A DNA stretch of 64,000 bases from Hominimerdicola alba (GCF_900109655.1 NZ_FOAT01000006.1:62001-126000), one strand, 5' to 3'; shown: positions 17,117 through 26,304, numbered from the stretch's first letter. Notes: generated from the sequence alone by a model not told the origin. A program made the numbers and translations.

Positions 17117-17228
17117 TTATTATGCCGTTAACAATGTTCGGTCACGCAGAATACACATTTCAGGATTATCATATTTTTAGGAAAAAATGTCCGCTCTTTG
17201 CGGACCTCTGAAAAGGAGCTGACAACTG

Positions 17229-17903
17229 ATGGCAAAGATACTGGCAGTTGACGATGAGGCGAAGATACGTACCATCATCAAGGAGTACGCTGAATTTGAG
17301 GGCTATGAAGTAGCCGAAGCAGCAGACGGCATGGAAGCTGTGGAAATGGTAAAGAGCGATGATTTCGATATCATCATAATGGATATCATGATGCCCCGAC
17401 TTGACGGATATTCCGCCTGCAAGGAGATACAGAAGATCAAGAAGATACCCGTGATAATGCTCTCTGCAAGGGGCGAGGAGTACGACAAGCTTTTCGGCTT
17501 TGAGATAGGCATCGACGACTATATGGTCAAGCCTTTTTCACCCAAGGAGCTCATGGCGAGAGTCAGGGCAGTACTCAATCGCGCAAAAGCTTCACGTACT
17601 ACCGAGGATATCATAAAGTATCAGGGACTTGAGATAAACTTCACCGCAAGGGAAGTAAAGATAGACGGCGAAAAGGTCTCCATGACCCCAAAGGAGTACG
17701 ATCTCCTCTTCTATCTGGTGAGAAATATGAATATCGCCCTTTCAAGAGAAAAGCTTCTTGAAGAAGTATGGGGCTTTGATTTCTACGGCGATGACAGGAC
17801 CATCGATACTCACATCAAGATGCTGAGAAACTCTCTCGGACCATACCGCAATCTTATCGTTACCCTGAGAGGAATGGGGTATAAGTTTGAAAAGATCCAG
17901 TAA
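17229..17903 (+). CDS. OmpR/PhoB-family response regulator
   Basis: 224 residues. The receiver domain (1-115) has Asp8/Asp9, phosphoacceptor Asp52 in 'IMDIMMP', Ser79 and Lys101. A winged-helix DNA-binding domain (about 128-224) contains 'MTPKEYDLLFYLVRN' and 'DRTIDTHIKMLR'. AAAGGAG precedes the ATG. Its end overlaps the sensor-kinase gene by 17 bp, so the two form a translationally coupled two-component system. The signal is unknown; envelope-stress systems often have this arrangement. Confidence 0.93.
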   Translation: MAKILAVDDEAKIRTIIKEYAEFEGYEVAEAADGMEAVEMVKSDDFDIIIMDIMMPRLDGYSACKEIQKIKKIPVIMLSARGEEYDKLFGFEIGIDDYMVKPFSPKELMARVRAVLNRAKASRTTEDIIKYQGLEINFTAREVKIDGEKVSMTPKEYDLLFYLVRNMNIALSREKLLEEVWGFDFYGDDRTIDTHIKMLRNSLGPYRNLIVTLRGMGYKFEKIQ

Positions 17904-19356
17904 AAAGCCGGCAGGTCTGCGGAAGACCGTAAGGGATATCCGCAGGGGCAAGCGCAGTATGCAGACCTTTGTCTGGATATACTTTGTGCTCTTTGCCATA
18001 GTGATACTTGTGGTGCTGTGGCTGGGACAGTACGTTTTCTTGTACAATTACTACAAGTCCGCAAAAGTCAATAATATAAGCCGCGAGGCTAACCGCATCA
18101 TACAGGCATACGGCACCGAGGAGCAGGGTCATATCAACAGGACTGTCGCCTACGAAAACAGTATGTGCATAGTCATAACGGACGTTGACGGCAACCCCCT
18201 TACTTCCGAGAACAATCTGGGCTCCTATTCAAAACTCTACGATGATATAGAGAACCATTATTCGATGTATATATTCGAGCTGAAAAGCTCTCTTGAAAAA
18301 GCATCGGATAACTGCTATACAGTCACCTTTGATAATGACGATCTCAATGTCAAGGAAATGATATACTGCGCCAAGATCTATACCGATGATTCGGAAGATC
18401 AGGCTTACCTGTTCATCGAATCCACCATCGAACCCATAGATTCAACGGTTAAGATAATCAGGGAACAGCTGATGTTCATTTCCATAATCCTATTTGAGCT
18501 TGCCATAATAGTCGGCACATTAGCCGCCATGAGGCTCAGCCGACCCATAGTCAGCATCACCAAGACAGCCAAGCGCTTCGGCGAGGGCGACTTCGATGTT
18601 GAATTCAAGGGCAAGGGCTATAAGGAAGCTGAAAAACTGGCAGAAGTCCTGAACGATGCCAAAAATGAGATACGCAAGGTCAGCGACCTGAGAAAAGACC
18701 TGATAGCAAATATCTCCCACGATCTCCGCACACCTTTGACAATGGTAAAAGCCTATGCAGAGATGATACGCGATCTTTCGGGAGATAACCCCGTAAAAAG
18801 GGCTGAGCACGTGCAGGTCATAATCGATGAAGCCGACAGGCTCTCGAATCTCGTAAACAACCTGCTGGAGCTTTCAAAGCTGGAAAGCGGAAATATGGAA
18901 CTCAACCGCCGCAAGTTCTCCATAGTCGATAAGATAAACGACTGCATGACGAGATATCAGCTCGTCATCGAACAGAACGGCTACGATATGAAGTACGAAC
19001 CCGACGAGGACAGGCAGATAGATGCCGACCCCGATAAACTGGATCAGGTCATCTATAACTTCATAAATAACGCGATAAACTACACAGGGGATCATAAGGT
19101 GATCCGCATCAAGCAGATAAACTCCGAAAAATCGGTGCGCATCGAAGTATCTGACAACGGCAAGGGCATAGCAAAAGAACTTCTGCCCAAGGTGTTCGAC
19201 AGGTATTACCGCGATGCCAAAGTCAAGCGTGATGTGGTAGGCACAGGTCTGGGGCTTGCAATATGCAAGGAGATACTGAAATGCCACGATTTCCCCTTCG
19301 GTGTCCGCTCGGAAGAGGGCAAGGGCACTACATTCTGGTTTGAAATACCCACATGA
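17887..19356 (+). CDS. Sensor histidine kinase
   Basis: 489 residues. A first transmembrane helix (about 28-52), an extracellular domain of about 140 residues and a second helix (about 197-215) are followed by HAMP, a HisKA domain with 'SHDLRTPLT' and an ATPase domain with N-box 'NFINNAINYT', 'DNGKGI' and 'GTGLGLAIC'. The TTG at 17887 lies inside the regulator gene, behind GAGGAATGGGG. It would phosphorylate the adjacent response regulator in reply to an extracytoplasmic cue. Confidence 0.93.
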   Translation: MKRSSKKPAGLRKTVRDIRRGKRSMQTFVWIYFVLFAIVILVVLWLGQYVFLYNYYKSAKVNNISREANRIIQAYGTEEQGHINRTVAYENSMCIVITDVDGNPLTSENNLGSYSKLYDDIENHYSMYIFELKSSLEKASDNCYTVTFDNDDLNVKEMIYCAKIYTDDSEDQAYLFIESTIEPIDSTVKIIREQLMFISIILFELAIIVGTLAAMRLSRPIVSITKTAKRFGEGDFDVEFKGKGYKEAEKLAEVLNDAKNEIRKVSDLRKDLIANISHDLRTPLTMVKAYAEMIRDLSGDNPVKRAEHVQVIIDEADRLSNLVNNLLELSKLESGNMELNRRKFSIVDKINDCMTRYQLVIEQNGYDMKYEPDEDRQIDADPDKLDQVIYNFINNAINYTGDHKVIRIKQINSEKSVRIEVSDNGKGIAKELLPKVFDRYYRDAKVKRDVVGTGLGLAICKEILKCHDFPFGVRSEEGKGTTFWFEIPT

Positions 19357-19378
19357 CCTTTTGTAATATCATAAACCC

Positions 19379-19412
19379 GAAAGGACAGCTGATACATATC
19401 GGCTGTCCTTTC
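19379..19412 (+). terminator. Terminator of the two-component operon
   Basis: GAAAGGACAGC (19379-19389) pairs perfectly with GCTGTCCTTTC (19402-19412) around a 12-base loop. The T run is short, and the A-rich 5' side is weak for the reverse direction. Confidence 0.7.
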
Positions 19413-19497
19413 ACTTTGGCAGAATTCATTATTATGGCTATCCAGCCGACACACCTGATTTAACAGCGTACAAAGGAATATAATGAGAGTATGGCGG

Positions 19498-19534
19498 TTA
19501 TCTTTTCCCTCGCCGAAGGCGGGGGAAAAGATAA
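19498..19534. other. Long intergenic hairpin
   Basis: A 17-bp stem (19498-19514 with 19518-19534, one G-U pair) with a GAA triloop. No T run follows on either strand, so it is not a normal terminator. The 320 bp between the sensor kinase and htrA hold this, an imperfect direct repeat (about 19570-19600 and 19620-19646) and the htrA terminator, but no gene. Confidence 0.6.
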
Positions 19535-19668
19535 TGTCAACATAATATATCCCTGCTGATACGGAATATTAAGTGGTGTGGTAAAGGGATGGTCAGATTC
19601 ATTATTATTATTCCGGCATATGAAGTGATGTGCAAATGGGATGGCAGTATTTTGCATATGCAAAAGAA

Positions 19669-19691
19669 AAGAGCCGCACGTTTGTGCAGCC
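19669..19691 (-). terminator. Probable htrA terminator
   Basis: On the minus strand GGCTGCAC-AAAC-GTGCGGCT forms a short stem with a mismatch, followed by CTTTTCTTTT. It lies about 50 bp beyond the htrA stop. Confidence 0.5.
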
Positions 19692-19738
19692 CTTTCCCGG
19701 AAGTAAAGAATATGAAAAATGATTAGAAGAATGCTTTG

Positions 19739-21172
19739 TCAGAACCCTCCGAAAAAACTGAAAGGGTCGTAGTAATAATCGTCATAGTCGTTGTAATTGT
19801 TGTAGTAGTCATTGCCGCGGCGGGTGTCGTTGTTTTCTGTGACAGCAGTTTCGCCTGTAGCTTCGTCAAGTACAACGTCTATATTTATCTTTCGGCTGCT
19901 GCGGTAGACTGTCAGTGTCACCGTGTCGCCGGGTTTGTGCTTGTTCTTGACATCGTTCAGCTGAACTATGCCGTTTATTATAGTATCATCGATAGCGATG
20001 ATGATGTCGTTCTCTTTAAGACCAGCAGCCTGTGCACCGCTGCCCTCAGTTACAGTCTTTACCAGGAATCCCTGAGGTATGCCGTAGTAAGTGGAGTATG
20101 CGGATTTAACATCAGCGCCTGTTATGCCAAGGCTCGGCCTGCCTGTTACATAGCCGTAGCTCATAAGGTCGCTGACTATTGGCAGAGCGTCATCTATGGG
20201 TATCGCAAATCCCAGACCTTCAACCTCAGCCGATGCAACCTTAGCCGAGGTTATCCCGACTACCTGCCCGTAAGCATTTATCAGCGCACCGCCCGAGTTT
20301 CCTCCGTTTATGGAAGCGTCGGTCTGAAATACCTTCATGGTTATATCTTCAACGGTTATCGTCCTGTCCTTAGCGGAGATTATTCCCGAAGTAGCGGTGT
20401 TCGCCAGGTCAAGTCCAAGGGGATTTCCTATAACTATTGCAAGCTCACCCACCTGTACATCGGAAGATCTTCCTATCTCCGCCTTGACAAGATCGGTTTT
20501 TTCAATTTTAAGCACCGCAAGATCTGTCTGTGTGTCCTTGCCCACATTCACTGCGGTGTAAGTCAGTTCGTCCTGATTTTCATCGCCGTTTCCGTAATAA
20601 GGGGGAAGCACTACCGATATGGACTGTGCGTCCTTAATTACGTGTGCATTGGTGATGATGTATCCGTCCTCACTGAGGATTATGCCCGAACCGGTAGCTA
20701 TGCCCTGATTAGTGATACAGCTTATGCCCACCACCGAGGGAGTCATCTTGCTGATGATATCGGGTATCTTCATGGCATCGTCGGGTGCCGCCAGCTGTTC
20801 CAGCGTAGGCAGATTGCTCCTGTTGATAGAAGCTGCCGAAGGATCAACAGTCTCGGTGTCTGCTACTTCTTTGCCTGCTGCATTATTTCGGCCGGCAGGA
20901 AAAACGCCGTCCCTGTCCGTAACTATCCTGTAACCTACAATGGAGGTCACTGCGATAGCCGATACGCCCAGCACTGCAACAAAAGCAGTGAGTATCTTTT
21001 TGCCCGCCGAGCCTTTCTTGCCTGCAGGCTGATAGGAGTACTCATGTGCCATACCCTGAGGAACGTAATTCTGCGTCTCGCCGAAGCTTTCGCGGTTCAC
21101 ATAGGGCTGCTGTACCGAGGGTGTTCTGTTATCATCATAAGGCGGATATCCGCCGCCGTTATATCCGTTCAA
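19739..21172 (-). CDS. htrA: HtrA/DegP-family serine protease, membrane-anchored
   Basis: 477 residues. A Gly/Tyr/Pro-rich cytoplasmic N-terminus (1-50) precedes one transmembrane helix (about 59-80). The trypsin-like domain has His177 in 'ITNAHV', Asp217 in 'TDLAVL' and Ser293 in 'GNSGGAL', and one PDZ domain lies at about 355-440. The C-terminal tail is acidic and Tyr/Asn-rich. It degrades or refolds misfolded exported proteins at the outer membrane face. The start is TTG 21172 behind AAGGAGGG. It stands alone but lies next to a two-component system, which may control envelope stress. Confidence 0.92.
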   Translation of the reverse strand: MNGYNGGGYPPYDDNRTPSVQQPYVNRESFGETQNYVPQGMAHEYSYQPAGKKGSAGKKILTAFVAVLGVSAIAVTSIVGYRIVTDRDGVFPAGRNNAAGKEVADTETVDPSAASINRSNLPTLEQLAAPDDAMKIPDIISKMTPSVVGISCITNQGIATGSGIILSEDGYIITNAHVIKDAQSISVVLPPYYGNGDENQDELTYTAVNVGKDTQTDLAVLKIEKTDLVKAEIGRSSDVQVGELAIVIGNPLGLDLANTATSGIISAKDRTITVEDITMKVFQTDASINGGNSGGALINAYGQVVGITSAKVASAEVEGLGFAIPIDDALPIVSDLMSYGYVTGRPSLGITGADVKSAYSTYYGIPQGFLVKTVTEGSGAQAAGLKENDIIIAIDDTIINGIVQLNDVKNKHKPGDTVTLTVYRSSRKINIDVVLDEATGETAVTENNDTRRGNDYYNNYNDYDDYYYDPFSFFGGF

Positions 21173-21185
21173 TCAAACGCCCTCC

Positions 21186-21214
21186 TTGACAAACTGGTCG
21201 GTCTGTAATATAAT
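21186..21214 (+). promoter_or_regulatory. Perfect-consensus sigma-A promoter on the plus strand
   Basis: TTGACA (21186-21191), 17-bp spacer, TATAAT (21209-21214). The transcript would start near 21221 and run about 200 nt before the VOC gene at 21422. The leader is AT-rich with no clear structure. It overlaps the htrA ribosome-binding site on the other strand. Confidence 0.75.
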
Positions 21215-21421
21215 GTATTACAGGACTAATGTACATCCTCTGACAATATTCATTATACCCGCAAATGTGATAGTTAAATGACAATCATAAAAAACTTTAC
21301 AAAATTATTTCGTGAGGTTAAAACCGCGCAGATACGCAGATGTTATCCACAAGAAAATTATAATTGTCCCTTTTTACTTTTGTGTTGTAGATAAGATAAA
21401 TCGGGATTTGCGGAGGTCGCG

Positions 21422-21808
21422 ATGAAGAATTATACACAAGTATATGTAAAAAACAGTTTTGAAGCAGCTGAAACATACTGTAAAGCTTTTGGCGCAGAAA
21501 TAACTCGTAAATTTATGAACGAGGATAACACAGCTTATGAACACTGCGAGTTATCTGTAAGCGGGGAAGGTTTTTTGGCATTGGCGGAAGCGAAAAATCC
21601 TTGTGATATAGATGTAGTACATAAATATAAGTGGGAAACCATGACTTTTAACGTTTTTGAAATGGGAACTGAAGAAGCCGTTTATAATGCTTTTCAAGTT
21701 TTGAGCGACGGCGGTGTAATTATCAAACCTATCGGAGAACTTCCATGGAGTAAATGCTGTGCTACCATTATTGACAAATATGGCGTGTGCTGGTGGATTT
21801 CAATTTAA
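21422..21808 (+). CDS. PhnB-like VOC superfamily protein
   Basis: 128 residues with the beta-alpha-beta-beta-beta repeats of the glyoxalase/VOC fold. The early 'FEAAETYCKAFGAEI' and the end 'DKYGVCWWISI' are characteristic of PhnB-like proteins, often of unknown activity. GCGGAGGTCGCG precedes the ATG. The coding sequence is more AT-rich than its neighbours, which may indicate recent acquisition. It is a single gene between htrA and the ribosomal cluster. Confidence 0.82.
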   Translation: MKNYTQVYVKNSFEAAETYCKAFGAEITRKFMNEDNTAYEHCELSVSGEGFLALAEAKNPCDIDVVHKYKWETMTFNVFEMGTEEAVYNAFQVLSDGGVIIKPIGELPWSKCCATIIDKYGVCWWISI

Positions 21809-21892
21809 CAAATTCTTATTTATATTAGGAACACTTTTGTAAAAAAGAACGCTAGAATTTACATTTTTTTTACATAATATCCTGTGCGACAC

Positions 21893-21921
21893 TTGACAAC
21901 GCCCCTGCTATATGTTATAAT
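21893..21921 (+). promoter_or_regulatory. Perfect-consensus promoter of rpmG-secE-nusG
   Basis: TTGACA (21893-21898), 17-bp spacer, TATAAT (21916-21921). It drives the translation/secretion cluster. Confidence 0.9.
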
Positions 21922-21927
21922 ATGTGT

Positions 21928-22097
21928 ACCTCTTTATGAGGTCTATTTTTTTGCGCCGAAAAAAACGGAGGCAGAAAATCATAAGTTACCTCAGAATGCC
22001 GTAAGGTGCGGCATTTGCGCTTAAATGCGCATGAGGGAGGCAAAGACGTACCCCAACCGTTCTTTGAGGGGTATAAATTTCGTCAGGAGGTGCCGAA
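21928..22097 (+). promoter_or_regulatory. Structured 5' leader of rpmG
   Basis: A leader of about 170 nt with several small hairpins: ACCTC/GAGGT at the transcript 5' end followed by CTATTTTTTT, ATGCCG/CGGCAT (21998-22016), TGCGC/GCGCA right after it, and TACCCC/GGGGTA (22050-22074) just before the ribosome-binding site. The last could limit access to the start. No known leader family is claimed. Confidence 0.45.
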
Positions 22098-22247
22098 ATG
22101 AGAGTTAAGATCACACTCGCGTGCACAGAGTGCAAGCAGAGAAACTACAACACCAAGAAGAACAAGAAGAATGACCCTGACAGACTTGAGATGAATAAGT
22201 ACTGCAAGTTCTGCAAGAAGCACACTCTTCACAAAGAGACTAAGTGA
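22098..22247 (+). CDS. rpmG: 50S ribosomal protein L33
   Basis: 49 residues from ATG 22098 to TGA 22245-22247. The sequence starts '[17 protein letters not shown]' and has two Cys pairs (CTEC, CKFC), so it is the zinc-binding form of L33. CAGGAGG precedes the ATG. As in other Firmicutes it comes just before secE and nusG. Confidence 0.96.
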   Translation: MRVKITLACTECKQRNYNTKKNKKNDPDRLEMNKYCKFCKKHTLHKETK

Positions 22248-22265
22248 TTCTGAAAGGAGTTAGCT

Positions 22266-22520
22266 ATGGCTAAGGACGCTAAGGACACAAAGTCTAAAAA
22301 GAAGGATGCGAAAGAGGAAAAGAAGAAGGGCGGAGCAGGAAAGTATTTCAAAGAACTTCGCGCTGAGCTGAAAAAGGTCGTATGGCCCACAAGACAGCAG
22401 GTCGTTAATAATACGGGTGTTGTACTTGTAGTAATGTCAGTAGTAGGTCTGTTCCTTTTCGCAGTCGATACTGGACTGAGCTATGCAATAAGCAAGCTGA
22501 TCAGTCTGGGTTCAGGCTAA
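22266..22520 (+). CDS. secE: Preprotein translocase subunit SecE
   Basis: 84 residues: a Lys-rich N-terminus, the conserved amphipathic segment 'YFKELRAELKKVVWPTRQQV' and one transmembrane helix at about 57-78. This is the single-helix form found in Gram-positive bacteria. It clamps SecY in the SecYEG channel. It lies 18 bp after rpmG and 43 bp before nusG. Confidence 0.96.
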   Translation: MAKDAKDTKSKKKDAKEEKKKGGAGKYFKELRAELKKVVWPTRQQVVNNTGVVLVVMSVVGLFLFAVDTGLSYAISKLISLGSG

Positions 22521-22563
22521 ATGCCTGTGACGGTATGAACGACATCAATATGGAGGTTTAAGC

Positions 22564-23091
22564 ATGGCAGAAGAAGCAAAGTGGTATGTTGTACACACCT
22601 ATTCCGGCTATGAGAATAAGGTAGCCCAGAATATTGAAAAGGTCGTTGAAAACCGTAAGCTCCACGATCTTATCCCCGAAGTGAGGATCCCTATGGAGAC
22701 CGTCACCGAGATAAAGGGTGAAAAGACCGTTGAAGCAGAAAAGAAGCTGTTCCCCAGCTATGTGCTGGTGAAGATGGTCCTTACAGATGACAGCTGGTAT
22801 ATAGTAAGGAATACCAGAGGTGTTACAGGATTTGTAGGCCCCGGAAGCAAGCCTGTGCCCCTTTCCGACAGGGAAGTTGAGGCTCTCGGCGTTGATACGG
22901 GCACGCAGACAGTCAGAACCGATATCGCTGTTGGTGACGATGTTACCATGGTGGGCGGTTCCTTCGATGGCATGAGCGGTACAGTTTCCGCCCTTGACCT
23001 TGAAAATGCTGCGGCAGATGTAACAGTGTCTATGTTCGGCAGAGAAACATCAGTAACACTGCCCCTCACTCAGCTGAGGAAAGAGGACTGA
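22564..23091 (+). CDS. nusG: Transcription elongation/antitermination factor NusG
   Basis: 175 residues: an NGN domain starting 'KWYVVHTYSGYENKVA' and including 'FPSYVLVKM' and 'TRGVTGFVG', then a C-terminal KOW domain from about 125 ('VGDDVTMVGGSFDGMSGTV'). It binds RNA polymerase and couples it to Rho or the ribosome. A TGGAGG site precedes the ATG. It is in the standard secE-nusG-rplK-rplA order. Confidence 0.97.
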   Translation: MAEEAKWYVVHTYSGYENKVAQNIEKVVENRKLHDLIPEVRIPMETVTEIKGEKTVEAEKKLFPSYVLVKMVLTDDSWYIVRNTRGVTGFVGPGSKPVPLSDREVEALGVDTGTQTVRTDIAVGDDVTMVGGSFDGMSGTVSALDLENAAADVTVSMFGRETSVTLPLTQLRKED

Positions 23092-23101
23092 TAACGAACA
23101 G

Positions 23102-23190
23102 TATGGGGTGAGATCCCCCGCTAGTAAGCATGAGGAAGTTAAGCTTCCGGAAACGTGGGAGAGCCGCAAGGCTCGCCTTACCACTTAATT
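23102..23190 (+). promoter_or_regulatory. Structured leader between nusG and rplK
   Basis: The 115-bp gap folds into several hairpins: GGGG/CCCC near 23104-23118, GGAAG/CTTCC near 23132-23149, and a long one bounded by CGTGGGAG (23154) and ACCAC (23181-23185) with AGCC/GGCT inside. Similar GTGGGAG...ACCAC leaders precede rplK in Firmicutes and are thought to act in ribosomal-protein autoregulation. The binding protein (L1 or L11) is not decided by sequence. Confidence 0.55.
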
Positions 23191-23206
23191 ATGGAGGTGC
23201 AATATA

Positions 23207-23632
23207 ATGGCACAGAAGGTAGTAGGCTATATCAAGCTTCAGATCCCCGCAGGAAAGGCAACTCCTGCTCCCCCTGTTGGTCCTGCACTGGGTCAGCACG
23301 GCGTTAACATTATGGCATTCACAAAGGATTTCAACGAGAGAACCAAGAACGATATCGGTCTTATCATCCCTGTTGTAATCACTGTATATGCTGACAGATC
23401 ATTCACATTCATCACCAAGACTCCTCCTGCAGCAGTTCTGATCAAGAAGGCTTGCAAGATCGAGTCCGGTTCCGGCGTTCCTAACAAGACCAAGGTTGCA
23501 ACTATCACCAAGGATCAGGTTAGACAGATCGCTGAGCAGAAGATGCCCGACCTCAACGCAGCTAACATCGACACTGCTATGAGCATGATCGCAGGTACCT
23601 GCAGATCTATGGGCGTTGTAGTTGAGGACTGA
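23207..23632 (+). CDS. rplK: 50S ribosomal protein L11
   Basis: 141 residues, the normal length. It has the conserved start '[29 protein letters not shown]' split over residues 8-36, and the C-terminal RNA-binding domain with '[17 protein letters not shown]'. It binds 23S rRNA in the GTPase-associated centre. Codon use is biased (GCT, GTT, AAG), as expected for a highly expressed gene. It lies 15 bp before rplA. Confidence 0.98.
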   Translation: MAQKVVGYIKLQIPAGKATPAPPVGPALGQHGVNIMAFTKDFNERTKNDIGLIIPVVITVYADRSFTFITKTPPAAVLIKKACKIESGSGVPNKTKVATITKDQVRQIAEQKMPDLNAANIDTAMSMIAGTCRSMGVVVED

Positions 23633-23647
23633 GGGGAGGAATAAAGA

Positions 23648-24343
23648 ATGAAGCACGGAAAGAAGTATGTTGACGCTGCTAAGGTAGTTGACAAGGCTAA
23701 GCAGTACGATGCAGTTGAGGCTCTTGAGCTGGCTGCTAACAATGCAAAGGCTAAGTTCGATGAGACCATCGAGCTCCACATCCGTCTGGGCGTTGACTCC
23801 AGACACGCTGACCAGCAGGTCAGAGGCGCTGTTGTTCTCCCTAACGGTACCGGTAAGAAGGTAAGAGTTCTGGTATTCTGCAAGGAAGACAAGATCGAGG
23901 CTGCAAAGGCAGCTGGCGCTGAGTATGCAGGCGGCATGGAGTTCGTTGATAAGATCACCAAGGAAAACTGGATGGATTTCGACGTAGTTATCGCTTCTCC
24001 CGATATGATGGGCGTTGTTGGTAGACTCGGTAAGGTCCTCGGTCCCCGTGGTCTGATGCCTAACCCCAAGGCTGGTACTGTTACTCCCGATGTTGCAAAG
24101 GCTGTAACTGATGCAAAGGCTGGTAAGATCGAGTACAGACTCGACAAGACCAACATCATTCACTGCCCCATCGGTAAGGCTTCCTTCGGCGTAGAGAAGC
24201 TGGAGCAGAACTTCAATACTCTCGTTGACGCAGTAGTTAAGGCTAAGCCTGCAGCTGCAAAGGGTCAGTATCTGAAGAGCATCACTGTTGCTTCCACTAT
24301 GGGCGTTGGTATCAGAGTAAATACCGCTAAGTACGGCAACTAA
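23648..24343 (+). CDS. rplA: 50S ribosomal protein L1
   Basis: 231 residues, full length, starting '[16 protein letters not shown]' and including the L1 signature near '[24 protein letters not shown]'. It binds the mobile L1 stalk of 23S rRNA and often represses its own operon. A strong terminator follows; rplJ and rplL do not follow within the window, so that pair lies elsewhere or is separate. Confidence 0.98.
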   Translation: MKHGKKYVDAAKVVDKAKQYDAVEALELAANNAKAKFDETIELHIRLGVDSRHADQQVRGAVVLPNGTGKKVRVLVFCKEDKIEAAKAAGAEYAGGMEFVDKITKENWMDFDVVIASPDMMGVVGRLGKVLGPRGLMPNPKAGTVTPDVAKAVTDAKAGKIEYRLDKTNIIHCPIGKASFGVEKLEQNFNTLVDAVVKAKPAAAKGQYLKSITVASTMGVGIRVNTAKYGN

Positions 24344-24357
24344 TTTTCAGATAATAT

Positions 24358-24392
24358 GCGTGTATCCGTTACAAGCGGGTACACGCTTTTTT
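24358..24392 (+). terminator. Terminator of the rpmG-rplA cluster
   Basis: GCGTGTATCCG (24358-24368) pairs with CGGGTACACGC (24376-24386), with one wobble pair, followed by TTTTTT. Confidence 0.9.
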
Positions 24393-24490
24393 ATTTGAAA
24401 AAATATTTTTCAAAAAAGTGAGTGATATCCTGATATCCGCCGTATATGTATATGAAAGATCTTTCAGAACGAAGAAAAGGAGGATACCTA

Positions 24491-26269
24491 ATGAAAAATT
24501 TAACAGAACTTCTAAAGGACATCCCCCTTGAAGAGATGACGGGAGGTCTTGATATGAATTTCAGCGAAGAAAATAATACAAAAATCAATGTGCAGAACAG
24601 CAAAGCTAAAATAAAGAACAAAGCCCCGGCAGCCATAGCGATAGCAGCCTGTGCGGCTGTAGCTGTGGCAGGTGCGATGCATTACAGGGGCAACGATATC
24701 CCCGAACCGGGAAACAAGCAAGACAGCAGCACAGTAACCACTGATGCCGAGGACACTGCAGTAAAGGAACGCAGTCCCGAAGAAGAATTAAACTATGAAT
24801 TAGCTAAGCGCTTCTTTGAAGACATTGACATGGATATCACCACAATGGGTGATGGCTTGCATATCATGAACAGCAAGCTCGGTACAGTCACCGAGGGCTT
24901 TGATGATTACGATCTCTGGGTGCCCGGCGTTCTGGTCAATGGCAGTGAATACAGCGTACTTGTTGCAATGCAGACCAAGGACGGCAGCGATTTCCCGAAG
25001 GATATGGAGGATATCGATTATAAAGGCGATATTGTTATAGACGGCTATATGCTGTCAGGCGGCAGTGAAGGATTTTCTATGCATATCTATGGTGATAAGG
25101 CGATCGGTATGCAAACGGTTGATCTGGATAACACCGTGTACAAAGAAGCATACGATCCTTATGAAGATCATCCCGATGCATCTGAGGTCCTTAATGCTGA
25201 CAGTACGGTACATTTTGAAGTGAATTATTTGTATATGGATATGTACGATGATCCGCTCGAAGGTGTTTTCACCGCCGAATTCAAACTTGGTGATGTCTTT
25301 AGTGGAAACAGTTCGTCAGAAATTTCAAATGAAGAAAAACAGAAAAACGAAGAGTTTGCAAGAATGATATATGAATCAAAGGGCTATGATTACGAGCTTG
25401 TAAAGGATTATGTGGTACTCATGGATAGCAAAGTCGGGGAGACAAAGGACGGTTTTGAGGATTTTGATATCCGTTTAAGCGATGTACGTTATTGCTATCC
25501 TATCTGTAAAATAGATATTGCAGTTCAGACAAAGGACGGCAGTGTTCTGGATGACGAGCAGCTTGAATGTTTATCCCTCGAGCTTTATGCAGGAGATAAG
25601 TCGCTGTCCGATTACATAGACATAGAAAAAACTGTAAGCAAAGATAAAGCAGTTTTCACGGTAAGTTTTGATTCGGAATCAGCCATATATGGTGATGACT
25701 ACGAAGAAAATGACGATGAAGATGAGATGCGTCTGCGTGTTATACTGGATACACTGAAAAAGGGTGACACCACATATAAAGGCAGATTTGAAGCGGAAAT
25801 TACCGAAGAGCAGATCATGGATAATATTGAATACCTCTTCCCGGAAATTGGCTTTAAAGCTGACGAAATCGGAAAATGGGATTTTCATGATGGTTCCGGG
25901 ACAGAGCCGGAATATCTGAATTATTCTGTTAAAGAATTAGAGATTTCGAACTGCCAATTAATGCTCAGTATATTTGGTGATACAGACAGTGATGAATTGA
26001 AATCAGATCTGGAAAAGGCTTTGAAGCTTCAGCTTAATGATAGTTCATATGAAGCTGAGCGCGATATTGATTTCATCAAGCTGGAATATGATGATGGCAC
26101 AATAGAAAGCTTAAATTTCAGCAATATGCATTTCATGAATACCGACGATGTTGATAATAAAAAAGGATGTTTTGTTATAATCAACTCCATTGACACTCCA
26201 TTTGATTCTTTAAAGGTAAAGGCAGTTCACGTAGGTTCAGCTGTTATTAAGACACCTAAAGAAAAATAA
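24491..26269 (+). CDS. Membrane protein with two internal repeats, possible anti-sigma partner
   Basis: 592 residues: a cytoplasmic N-terminus of about 55 residues, one transmembrane helix (about 57-77) and a large acidic extracellular part. Two similar units lie near 105-205 and 290-395, each with an 'L-x-MNSK/MDSK-x-G-x-T-DGF-DFD' core and an 'AVQTKDGS' core. ATG 24491 is chosen because AGGAGG precedes it. A sigma factor gene starts 35 bp downstream. A one-helix protein with a small cytoplasmic head next to an ECF sigma suggests an anti-sigma factor, though the gene order is reversed from usual. Confidence 0.6.
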   Translation: MKNLTELLKDIPLEEMTGGLDMNFSEENNTKINVQNSKAKIKNKAPAAIAIAACAAVAVAGAMHYRGNDIPEPGNKQDSSTVTTDAEDTAVKERSPEEELNYELAKRFFEDIDMDITTMGDGLHIMNSKLGTVTEGFDDYDLWVPGVLVNGSEYSVLVAMQTKDGSDFPKDMEDIDYKGDIVIDGYMLSGGSEGFSMHIYGDKAIGMQTVDLDNTVYKEAYDPYEDHPDASEVLNADSTVHFEVNYLYMDMYDDPLEGVFTAEFKLGDVFSGNSSSEISNEEKQKNEEFARMIYESKGYDYELVKDYVVLMDSKVGETKDGFEDFDIRLSDVRYCYPICKIDIAVQTKDGSVLDDEQLECLSLELYAGDKSLSDYIDIEKTVSKDKAVFTVSFDSESAIYGDDYEENDDEDEMRLRVILDTLKKGDTTYKGRFEAEITEEQIMDNIEYLFPEIGFKADEIGKWDFHDGSGTEPEYLNYSVKELEISNCQLMLSIFGDTDSDELKSDLEKALKLQLNDSSYEAERDIDFIKLEYDDGTIESLNFSNMHFMNTDDVDNKKGCFVIINSIDTPFDSLKVKAVHVGSAVIKTPKEK

Positions 26270-26304
26270 TAAACAGAAAATACTAAAAGAAAGGCGGTGA
26301 ACCC

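Noticed and set aside
19736-21208. 490-codon plus-strand open frame opposite htrA
   Set aside because: Antisense shadow of htrA, which has the catalytic triad, a signal-anchor and a good ribosome-binding site.
23399-24163. 254- and 214-codon minus-strand frames over rplK-rplA
   Set aside because: Shadows of highly expressed ribosomal protein genes with biased codon use.
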